DNA of 22,004 bases. It comes from Candidatus Omnitrophota bacterium (GTDB lineage: Bacteria > Omnitrophota > Koll11 > Gygaellales > Profunditerraquicolaceae). Where the stretch lies: NCBI GenBank assembly GCA_026387515.1, contig JAPLLP010000272.1, positions 1-22,004 on the forward strand. Direction: 5' to 3'. Both the position numbers and the translations under genes were made by a program. Under the pieces are notes generated by a model. That model saw only the letters and a program-made list of their open reading frames with translations. It had not been told where the DNA came from and did not search any database. Below, piece after piece: positions 15,856 to 22,004 of this stretch. Each line of letters begins with the position of its first letter. The first letter of the stretch is position 1.

Positions 15856-16987
15856 CTATTCCAAGTAGGTATAGATTTTACCTTTGTAATTGCGCAGGAC
15901 ATACTTTCCTTTGGCCTGGGAAAGTATGTAATTGGGGCCTACGGGGATTTTCCCTCCGCCGCCAGGGCCGTCGATGACATAGGTGGGCACGGCATAACCG
16001 GAGGTATGCCCGCGGAGTTTCTCCATAATGTTGATGCCTACGGCAACCGGAGTACGGAAATGTTGCGTACCCCGGACCGGATCACACTGGTATATGTAAT
16101 ACGGACGCACCCTTATCTGCAGTAAATCATGCACTAATTTCTTCATTATATAAGGGCGGTCATTAATACCTTTTAGGAGCACGCTCTGGCTTCCGCTTAG
16201 TAATCTCTTTGGGATGGTTAAAGTGGATACTCATCCAGATCGGGGAATATTTTTTAAGCATATTAACCAGTTTCTCGTTAATACGCTGCGGCAAGGTCAC
16301 CGGGACACGCGTGCCCAACCTTAAAAATTCGATATGCGATATCGAGCGGATCCTCTGCAATAGGTCCTCGATCGCCTCGTCTTCCAGAGTAAGCGGGTCG
16401 CCCCCGGAGATCAGGACATCCCGTATTTTTTTATTCGCTTTTAAATACTCAATGGCTCCGTCGAAACGGGAAGGCGAGTTATTCTCGTTCTTGGTCTCCC
16501 CTACAAGGCGCCTTCTGGTGCAGTGACGGCAATACATGGCGCAATGTTCAGTAGCCAACAACAAGACTCTGTCCGGATATCGATGCACCAAATGCGGCGC
16601 GGCAGAATCCCTGTCTTCGGCGCAAGGGTCAACCATCTCGTGAGGGCTAACAAGTGATTCATATACAGTAGGCACAGCCTGGCGCCGAATGGGACAATTG
16701 GGGTCTTCCGGATCCATTAATGTCGCCCAATAAGGGGTAATTGCCAAAGAAAGCTTTCCGCTGGCTTTTTTCAAGCCCTCTTCTTCTTCGGGGCTTAAAA
16801 CTATCACCTGAGTAAGTTCTTCCTTGGTGCGGATCCTGTTCTTTAACTGCCAGTGCCAATCCTCCCAATCGAGGGGATTTACGTCCTTATACAGGCTGAT
16901 CTGCTGGTAATCGCGCACCCGCTGAGATTTACGGAACGGCGTTTCCTGTTGGGCCTTCTGGACCTCGGTGACTACCGCATTCGTCAA
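15856..16987 (-). pseudogene. kamA: Lysine 2,3-aminomutase gene broken by an internal deletion/frameshift
   Basis: Two overlapping frames (16987-16163 and 16182-15856) together encode most of a KamA-type lysine 2,3-aminomutase, the SAM- and PLP-dependent radical enzyme that makes beta-lysine. The first frame has CAMYCRHC (Cys149, 153, 156). The second has YIYQCD and DGPGGGGK, whose Lys binds PLP. Both Asp residues that bind the lysine epsilon-amino group in the Clostridium enzyme (Asp293, Asp330) have counterparts. The first frame reads to HFNHPKEIT and then goes astray. The family sequence resumes in the other frame as [12 protein letters not shown] only four bases later, where about 51 bases are expected. 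About 47 bases are thus missing, removing a barrel helix. The TTG start overlaps the TGA of the upstream gene. Confidence 0.85.
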
Positions 16988-17910
16988 TTGAGCCCCACTT
17001 TTTTGCGCTTAGCGGCGCTTATTAAGATCGCTTCAATCAGGTCTTCGTATTTCATGCCCGCGGCATAAGCCATGAGGGGGAAATTAGACTCCTTGGGGTC
17101 TAAGCCGGGCAAAGGATTTATCTCCAGGACATAAGGGACATTATCGCGGTTTAACCGTATATCAGTGCGCGAGATATCTAAACATCCAACCGCGTGATGG
17201 GTCTTAAGCGCTACTTCCTTTACTCGCCTCTCGATATCTTTATCCAGGCGGGCAGGACAATGGAAGGTAGGGGTAAGCCCCTGCTTCTCATCTCCCTGAT
17301 ACTCTTTCATCCTCCAAGAATAGAAATATTCTCCGCTTCTTTCGCAGCTTGAAAAATCAATCTCCAGTATAGGCAATATGGTAGTCTTGCCATTCTCTAA
17401 GATCCCTACCGTCAGTTCTTTTCCTTCTATAAACTCCTCAGCCAACGCCTCCTGTTTATAAATTTTTATGATCTCATTAGCCTTACGAAAAAGCGAGGCC
17501 TCATCGTGTACCACATTAGCGGCATTGATTCCCTTGGCCGAACCTTCGCAATTAGGCTTTACGATTAAGGGAAAAACTAAATCGGGATTCAATATCTCGT
17601 TGCCTTTACTGAAAAGCTGAAAACGCGGGGTAGGAATATTTTCTGCCTGCAATATCTTTTTGGTAAGGGCCTTATTTAAGGCCAGGGCCAGGGAAAAGGT
17701 ATCTGAACCGGTATAAGGCACATCCAGATAATCTAACAAGGCAGGTATCTCGGATTCGCGGAACTTCCCGCAAGTGCCTTCGGCGATGTTAAAAACCATA
17801 TCCACCCGGTTATGCTTAAAAAAGGAAAACAGGTTTTGTTGATGCGCTTCTACCAGATCAACACTGTGGCCTTTTTTATACAGCGCGCCGTCTCTTAAGC
17901 GCCACCTCAA
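16984..17910 (-). CDS. Second D-Ala-D-Ala-ligase-like ATP-grasp protein, N-terminus missing
   Basis: The 308-residue reading contains the ATP-grasp core. It has VDMVFNIAEGTCG and a Ser/Glu-rich FRESEIPALL motif, then FPLIVKPNCEGSAKG as the ATP-binding loop. The metal-binding end is DIRLNRDNVPYVLEINPLPGL. The fold is that of D-alanine-D-alanine ligases, which join amino acids or peptides with ATP, but the substrate is unknown. Compared with the neighbouring copy, the family sequence begins only at KKGHSVDLVEA, so about 40 residues of the first strand-helix region are lacking. The TTG start at 17910 lies inside the end of the upstream gene (35-base overlap), and the first ten residues look like that gene read in another frame. 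Either a deletion fused the two genes or the protein is N-terminally shortened. Confidence 0.75.
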   Translation of the reverse strand: MRWRLRDGALYKKGHSVDLVEAHQQNLFSFFKHNRVDMVFNIAEGTCGKFRESEIPALLDYLDVPYTGSDTFSLALALNKALTKKILQAENIPTPRFQLFSKGNEILNPDLVFPLIVKPNCEGSAKGINAANVVHDEASLFRKANEIIKIYKQEALAEEFIEGKELTVGILENGKTTILPILEIDFSSCERSGEYFYSWRMKEYQGDEKQGLTPTFHCPARLDKDIERRVKEVALKTHHAVGCLDISRTDIRLNRDNVPYVLEINPLPGLDPKESNFPLMAYAAGMKYEDLIEAILISAAKRKKVGLN

Positions 17911-18865
17911 GGATCCTACCGATTATTTCCTCATAAGAGATGCCGATATTTTTTGCCAGGAGCATAAACACATCTTCAGTCGATAGTGAAGGCAGGGGAT
18001 TGATCTCTAACACATATGGATTGCCATCGCCATCCACCCGAAAATCCACCCTTCCGAAATCACGGCACTCTACCGCCCTATATGTTTTTATAGCTAAATT
18101 CTGAAGTTTATTCTTTAGCTCTGTGCTGATCTTAGCGGGGCAGATATATTCCAGCCTATCGGATTTTATTCTGGCAAAGGTATAAAACTTATCGTTTAAC
18201 TGCAATTTGCCGTCGATCTTTATCTGGACCACGGGCAACGCCTCGGGCGGATCATTACCTATTACCGCAACGGTAAATTCCTGGCCGGAGATAAATTCCT
18301 CAACCAATGCTGGTTGCTTATAGGTAGATATAATATATTCTACCTGTTTTTTTAGTTCATCCATGTTCGCCACGCGCGAATCCTCGCTTAAGCCTTTAGA
18401 AGAACCTTCAAAGCGCGGCTTGATGATCAGGGGAAATTTGCAGTGATCGGCATCGGACAAGGCATCTATACTATCAATAGCAAAAAATTTTGGAGTAGGT
18501 AACCGCTCGGCGATAAAAATCTTTTTGGCCATTATCTTATCCAGGGTAAGCCCCAAGGTAAGGGCATCGGATCCCACAAACGGCATACCGGCCATCTCCA
18601 ACAAAATCGGTACCTGTGATTCACGGTTTCTACCGGATAATCCCTCGGAAATATTAAAAACTATATCCACGCCGAGATTATCTAACTTGCCCATGACGCT
18701 GGTGACATTCCCGATCTTTTTTACCTTGTAACCTTGCGATTCTATGGCCTTGGCAATAACGCCTATAGTCGAAGGATGGTCAAATTCCGCATTGGCATCC
18801 AGCGGGTCGCCTGCCTTAAATTTATAATCTGTCTTTAAATCGTATGTTAATCCTACAGTTTTCAT
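17876..18865 (-). CDS. D-Ala-D-Ala-ligase-like ATP-grasp protein
   Basis: The 329-residue product from ATG 18865 (MKTVGLTYDLK) is a complete-looking ATP-grasp ligase of the Ddl family. The N-terminal region carries DIVFNISEGLSGRNRESQ. FPLIIKPRFEGSSKGL forms the ATP-binding loop, FISGQEFTV is the lid region, and FRVDGDGNPYVLEINPLPSL is the metal-binding end. Readings starting at 18928 run through a hairpin repeat and a terminator and add no family sequence. There is no clear Shine-Dalgarno; the REP-like hairpin ends almost at the start codon, which might limit initiation. It leads a three-gene unit with the second ATP-grasp gene and kamA. Whether it is the housekeeping D-Ala-D-Ala ligase or a specialised peptide ligase cannot be told, but the company of an aminomutase favours the latter. 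Confidence 0.87.
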   Translation of the reverse strand: MKTVGLTYDLKTDYKFKAGDPLDANAEFDHPSTIGVIAKAIESQGYKVKKIGNVTSVMGKLDNLGVDIVFNISEGLSGRNRESQVPILLEMAGMPFVGSDALTLGLTLDKIMAKKIFIAERLPTPKFFAIDSIDALSDADHCKFPLIIKPRFEGSSKGLSEDSRVANMDELKKQVEYIISTYKQPALVEEFISGQEFTVAVIGNDPPEALPVVQIKIDGKLQLNDKFYTFARIKSDRLEYICPAKISTELKNKLQNLAIKTYRAVECRDFGRVDFRVDGDGNPYVLEINPLPSLSTEDVFMLLAKNIGISYEEIIGRILEVALKRRRAV

Positions 18866-18906
18866 AGTAGATGAACACCAGCCCAATTCCAATCTGGGCT
18901 GGGTGT
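18866..18906. repeat. REP-like hairpin A next to the ATP-grasp start codon
   Basis: On the plus strand the head AGTAGATGAAC (18866-18876) is followed by ACAC-CAGCCCA (18875-18885), the 9-base loop attccaatc, and TGGGCTG-G-GTGT (18895-18906). Length, loop size and the single bulged G equal those of hairpin B. The two differing outer stem positions changed on both sides (TG/CA versus CA/TG). It starts directly beside the ATG at 18865. Confidence 0.65.
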
Positions 18907-18914
18907 CATAGTAT

Positions 18915-18945
18915 AAAAAAGGGCTCATTTATTCCCAGAGCCCTT
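18915..18945 (-). terminator. Intrinsic terminator in the leader of the ATP-grasp/kamA unit
   Basis: On the minus strand AAGGGCTC and GAGCCCTT form an 8-bp stem with an 11-base loop, followed by a run of six T (partly in the stem) and ATAC. It lies 127 bases beyond the stop of the B12 radical SAM gene but also downstream of a promoter at 19022-19050. It can therefore end read-through and also attenuate the unit that follows. Confidence 0.75.
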
Positions 18946-19021
18946 AAGAACTTGCCTTTATTTATTCAATTTTTCCTGATTCCTCCTAAAATTTTCTCCT
19001 AAATATTGTATTTATACATTA

Positions 19022-19050
19022 TTTTTATCACAATAAGTTGGGGTTGTCAA
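19022..19050 (-). promoter_or_regulatory. Promoter of the ATP-grasp/kamA leader
   Basis: On the minus strand a perfect TTGACA (19045-19050) is followed after 17 bases by TAAAAA (19022-19027), preceded by an extended TGA. Transcription would start near 19015, giving a leader of about 150 bases that includes a terminator and a REP-like hairpin before the ATG at 18865. Two AGGAG-type purine motifs in the leader have no convincing short reading frame after them. Confidence 0.55.
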
Positions 19051-19071
19051 GAAAAATCAGAATCTAAAAAT

Positions 19072-20412
19072 CTATTTTAATCTTTTTCTCTTAAGCTTAT
19101 TACTATAAAAGATGATCCAGGCAGCCTGAGATAACATATCGTAAATTCCGTTAAAGGGGAGACTAATTAAAACTGGTAAAAGATAACGTAAACGGGGGAA
19201 TCTCACGGTTAACATGAATAACTTCTGAAGCCTTTGGATTTTTAGTGAATCTTTGCTATAATTGTAATTTATCTTAAACCTGTCAAAAGAACGGCTTAAC
19301 ATGCTGCTCTCGACTTGTTTCGAAAAAAATTTGCTTCCGGGGTATGGCTGGAATAAAGTGGAGTATGCGGTATCTGGCTTGAGCCTGATATTAAAGTCCA
19401 AGGTCTTAAATGCCGAACTTAACTCCTCCCCCGGAAAACCAAACATATTAAAGGTATGAAATTCGAGCTTTTTACTCTTAAGGATTTTAACTGCCCTCCT
19501 TATCGATTCATCCGATACGTGTTTATTAAGAACCTCCTCGCGTAGACGCGTGTCTCCGGACTCTATTCCTACGCCCACCCTAAAACAACCGGCATCTTTA
19601 AGCAGATCGGCCCTTTCTTCACTGACATATTCGCTTCTTAATAAACAATAAAACGGGATACCGATTCTATCTTTAAATTGGGATAGAAATTCCCGCACCC
19701 ATTTTTCGTCAATTCCGAAAATATCGTCTTGAAATTTGACGATTTTAATTTTCTTATCTTTTTTTGCCTCCTCTATTTCTTGTATCACATCCTTGACCTT
19801 CCTCATCCTATAATGAACAACCCCGTACATCTTGTTAAAAGAATAGTTAACGCAAAAATAACAATTAAATGGGCAGCCTCTGGATGCCATAACCGTAATC
19901 TCTTGCGAAGCCCGGATTCCCGGAAATTCATTATACAGGGCTCTGTCCGGCACGGGTATCTCCTGCGGACTTAGCAACTCCTCTAACTTGTTCTTATGAA
20001 TCAATTCGCCTTCTTTTATCCAAAGCGATGGGATATTTGCATAATTTTCCTTCGCGTCAACGCTGTCCAGCAAATTAAGAACCGGCTTTTCTCCTTCTCC
20101 GATACATATAATGTCAACGGATTTGTCTTGTATGATATCTGGATAGAAAGTTGGGTGTGGACCGCCTAGCAGAACCACGCTATCCCTGTCTATCGATTTG
20201 ATCTTTGCCGCAATGCCAAGCGCCCAGTTATGGTCTTTGCTAACCGCAAATATACCTACTATGTCGGGACTAAACAAACGATATTTATTTATGATATTTT
20301 TAGCACAACCCATGGTTACCGCGGAACGATGCCTCGGCTTAATAAAAGAAGCAATGCTTCCGATCCCCAACAGTTCATCATAATAATTTTGCACAAATAG
20401 TATCTTTGCCAT
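19072..20412 (-). CDS. B12-binding-domain radical SAM protein
   Basis: The 446-residue protein has an N-terminal cobalamin-binding-like Rossmann region (about 1-150) with the family marker GGPHPT (83-88) and IGEGE. The radical SAM motif CPFNCYFC (Cys180, 184, 187) and the barrel follow, including GVGIESGD and FNMFGFPGE. This layout is that of BchE-like class B enzymes, which carry out methylations, ring closures or other radical reactions on lipids, cofactors or natural products. The substrate cannot be assigned. The C-terminal 70 residues are basic and partly hydrophobic. It starts ten bases after the GT2 gene ends, without a clear Shine-Dalgarno, so coupling to that gene is likely. The link to glycan genes suggests an envelope lipid or sugar substrate, which is inference. 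Confidence 0.88.
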   Translation of the reverse strand: MAKILFVQNYYDELLGIGSIASFIKPRHRSAVTMGCAKNIINKYRLFSPDIVGIFAVSKDHNWALGIAAKIKSIDRDSVVLLGGPHPTFYPDIIQDKSVDIICIGEGEKPVLNLLDSVDAKENYANIPSLWIKEGELIHKNKLEELLSPQEIPVPDRALYNEFPGIRASQEITVMASRGCPFNCYFCVNYSFNKMYGVVHYRMRKVKDVIQEIEEAKKDKKIKIVKFQDDIFGIDEKWVREFLSQFKDRIGIPFYCLLRSEYVSEERADLLKDAGCFRVGVGIESGDTRLREEVLNKHVSDESIRRAVKILKSKKLEFHTFNMFGFPGEELSSAFKTLDFNIRLKPDTAYSTLFQPYPGSKFFSKQVESSMLSRSFDRFKINYNYSKDSLKIQRLQKLFMLTVRFPRLRYLLPVLISLPFNGIYDMLSQAAWIIFYSNKLKRKRLK

Positions 20413-20422
20413 TATGTTTATA

Positions 20423-21459
20423 CTATATGGTTTTTTGCTGCAGGAGTATTTTTATTAATCTCCTTCTCTCAAGGGAGCCCTTAAAACATTTTAAACTGCC
20501 ACCAAAATTATTAAATACCCCTCTTTTGAATAATAAAACAAAGGCTAAACTTGCGCAGTCATATAAAAATATGAAGGGAAGGCGTAATAAAAAACCGGAT
20601 AGGGACTCGTTCTTAAGCATGGCCAAATAGCGGTTTCTGATAAGGCGGGCATGCAATTCGTTGCTCAGGAACCTGCGGGCAAAAGGTTTATCAATACCCT
20701 CCCCTTTGCGCGCGGTAAAGCCGCGCAGGTGATAGGCGACTGCCGTGGGAATATAGTATCCGCGGAAACCATGGCGCTGGGCCCGCCAAGCGACATCCAG
20801 GTCTTCATAGAAAAACCCAAAATCATTATCAAAATACTCTCCCCCTAGTTTAATCTGCTCCAGCATTTCTTTACGGTAAAATGCGACCGCCCCGCCTACG
20901 CCAAAGATAAATTTTTCTTTTTCAAATTGACCTCGGTCTTTTAAACCATAACCCTTCTCTTTCCGTTCGCCAGCATCTCGACGATGTTCTGGGGCTTGAG
21001 GAGCTTGGCCTCGTAGGCGCCGTTGCCCACCCTGGGGCGATACTCCCTCTCGTCAATGCTCACCGATAGCCCGGCGCTGTCTATGGTCTGCTTGTCAAAA
21101 CGCAAGATCTTGCCGCTCACCATTCCTACGTTTTTATTAATCGAGAACCCCTTAAACGATTCATTAATAAACCCCTTACCTAAAACGGCGTCGTCATTTA
21201 GACAAAGAATAAATTTCCCTTTACTATTTTCTATGCCGATATTCAGTGCCTGGCAATAAGAGGCATTTGGGCTATGAAGCAAAGTTATAATGGGGCTGCC
21301 AGCCGCAAGGCTTTGGTTTAAATCTGCCTCCGAAGAAGTATCGACCAAAAAAATCTCTAGATACGGATAGTCTTGCGCCTTAAGCGAATCCAGGCACGCC
21401 GTAAGATAAACGCTTACCTTAGCGCTTACCACGATAATACTTACCAATTCCTTTGACAT
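20423..21459 (-). pseudogene. GT2 family glycosyltransferase, frame-disrupted
   Basis: The first frame, from the ATG at 21459 (or 21471), has the GT2 start ELVSIIVVSAK, the nucleotide-sugar region IFLVDTS and an LCLNDDAVL acidic motif. It ends at a TAA at 20941. The GT2 sequence resumes in another frame as ERKEKGYGLKDRGQF, then FIFGVGGAVAFYRKEML, FYEDLDVAWRAQRHGFRG and a C-terminal hydrophobic helix. It ends at 20423. Such enzymes transfer a sugar, often rhamnose-like, to a growing surface polysaccharide. Between DSAGLSVS and ERKEKG lies a stretch of about 30 residues that I do not find in this family; it coincides with a G+C-rich patch. The ATG at 21459 is favoured because GGAAGAG lies about five bases upstream. 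Confidence 0.82.
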
Positions 21460-21481
21460 TATCTCTTCCATAAGCTAAAAT
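21453..21481 (+). promoter_or_regulatory. Consensus-like promoter for the O-antigen ligase-like gene
   Basis: On the plus strand a perfect TTGACA (21453-21458) is followed after exactly 17 bases by TAAAAT (21476-21481). Initiation would fall near 21488, only two to four bases before the ATG at 21491, so the message would be leaderless or nearly so. The -35 overlaps the minus-strand start codon at 21457-21459. Confidence 0.65.
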
Positions 21482-21488
21482 TATAGCA
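21480..21488 (-). promoter_or_regulatory. Extended -10 promoter for the GT2/B12 radical SAM genes
   Basis: On the minus strand TGC-TATAAT is an extended -10 with a perfect hexamer (21480-21485) and no good -35. It shares two bases with the plus-strand -10 element (21476-21481). Initiation near 21473 would serve the ATG at 21459. Confidence 0.55.
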
Positions 21489-21490
21489 TA

Positions 21491-22004
21491 ATGTTAACTA
21501 TTCTTCTAATTCTAATCTTTATCCGCCCGTTTGTCTCCTCCTTAGCTTTTCCTTATACCAATTATTTCTATTCTATTATTCTGGCTGCTTTTTTAGCCGG
21601 CTGGGTTATTTTTAAAAAGGCATCTTTAAAAAACGTAAAAAATATTGCCTACCCGATTCTTCTCTTTGCCCTGGCGCTTATAATCTCGGTCACCTTCTCG
21701 CAAAACAGGCTTAACAGCTTTAGCGAGCTCTACAAATATGTGACCGGTATGCTGCTTTTATTTTTTGGGGCAACCCTTGCGGAGAAAAATAAAAAGCAGA
21801 CTATCAATATTATAGTCTGCTCCGGGGTTATTATCAGTATCTTAGCCATCTATCAGTATTTCTTCGGCTTTAAGCATGTTTTAGAATATCTGTCCCGCCA
21901 CGGTATAACTTCCAATTTTACCCTGGATTATATCCGGCGCAAGCGCGTATTTTTCCCTTTTGTGACCCCGAATATTTTGGCCGGATACCTGACCATGATC
22001 ATAC
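21491..22004 (+). CDS. O-antigen ligase-like (Wzy_C/WaaL) membrane protein, 3' end outside window
   Basis: The frame from the ATG at 21491 stays open to the right edge (171 residues seen). It begins MLTILLILIFIRPF and encodes several transmembrane helices. The pattern SVTFSQNRLNSFSELYKYVTG, a GVIISILAIYQYFFG helix, and RKRVFFPFVTPNILAGYL near the edge is typical of the N-terminal half of Wzy_C-domain O-antigen ligases and polymerases. These act at the periplasmic side of the inner membrane to move polysaccharide from undecaprenyl-PP to an acceptor. The catalytic loops would lie beyond the window. No Shine-Dalgarno is visible; a promoter placed directly upstream implies a leaderless message. 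It is divergent from the GT2 gene, completing a surface-glycan neighbourhood. Confidence 0.8.
   Translation, partial: MLTILLILIFIRPFVSSLAFPYTNYFYSIILAAFLAGWVIFKKASLKNVKNIAYPILLFALALIISVTFSQNRLNSFSELYKYVTGMLLLFFGATLAEKNKKQTINIIVCSGVIISILAIYQYFFGFKHVLEYLSRHGITSNFTLDYIRRKRVFFPFVTPNILAGYLTMII
21785..21821 (-). terminator. Minus-strand intrinsic terminator inside the O-antigen ligase-like gene
   Basis: On the minus strand AGCAGACTAT and ATAGTCTGCT form a perfect 10-bp stem (21812-21821 with 21795-21804) and a 7-base loop, followed by TTTT-A-TTTTT. In the plus orientation it lies within the coding frame. It would stop antisense transcription moving towards the divergent promoter region. Confidence 0.6.

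Noticed and set aside
16163..16182. Programmed ribosomal frameshift in kamA
   Set aside because: No convincing slippery site, and about 17 conserved codons are missing, so a frameshift alone would not restore the enzyme.
18866..18928. A 21-residue extension of the first ATP-grasp protein
   Set aside because: It translates the terminator and hairpin A and is not family sequence.
18946..19000. A leader peptide after the two AGGAG-type motifs upstream of the ATP-grasp gene
   Set aside because: Only a TTG-Asn-Lys-stop frame follows. There are no repeated amino-acid codons of an attenuator peptide.

Overview
The window reads as a bacterial chromosome segment of moderate G+C with compact, mostly minus-strand operons. 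It has no plasmid, phage or CRISPR hallmarks. A lipoprotein, an O-antigen-ligase-like protein, a GT2 glycosyltransferase and two D-Ala-D-Ala-ligase-like ATP-grasp proteins suggest a diderm (Gram-negative type) envelope. A stand-alone YchF C-terminal protein beside an EF-G-like GTPase, radical SAM genes, an SGNH/TPR hybrid and a GT87-like membrane protein recall the Candidatus Omnitrophota (OP3) lineage. That placement is inference from gene content, not proof.

Layout, left to right. Positions 1-1708 are a disturbed zone: the first codons of a minus-strand gene, a 5'-truncated yifB/comM-like remnant with an in-frame stop, an A+T-rich radical SAM gene, and a second short echo of the yifB tail. 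Positions 1709-5171 hold an SGNH-hydrolase/TPR protein, a class A beta-lactamase-fold serine hydrolase with its own promoter, and a GT87-like membrane protein. Positions 5193-14705 look like one long minus-strand operon behind a TTGACC-17-TATAAT promoter at 14761-14789: EF-G-like GTPase, YchF-tail protein, purH, folC, mnmE, folE and a PKD-domain lipoprotein. purH, folC, mnmE and folE share a folate/one-carbon theme. folE carries a 327-residue intein with a LAGLIDADG endonuclease, inserted exactly in front of the expected third zinc ligand.

Positions 14833-15738 hold an unrecognised protein, possibly a glycosyltransferase. Positions 15856-18865 hold two tandem ATP-grasp ligase-like genes followed by a lysine 2,3-aminomutase gene broken by a deletion/frameshift of about 47 nt. 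The upstream leader carries a promoter, an intrinsic terminator and a REP-like hairpin. Positions 19072-21459 hold a B12-binding radical SAM gene and a GT2 glycosyltransferase gene that is frame-disrupted next to a G+C-rich patch. From 21491 an O-antigen ligase-like gene runs off the right end. It faces the GT2 gene across a tiny region in which two promoters overlap.

The main novelty candidates are the folE intein at the enzyme's active site, a family of REP-like hairpins with compensatory stem changes, the ATP-grasp/aminomutase cluster, and the recurring small deletions and frameshifts. The lesions could be real gene decay or assembly errors, and the sequence alone cannot say which.
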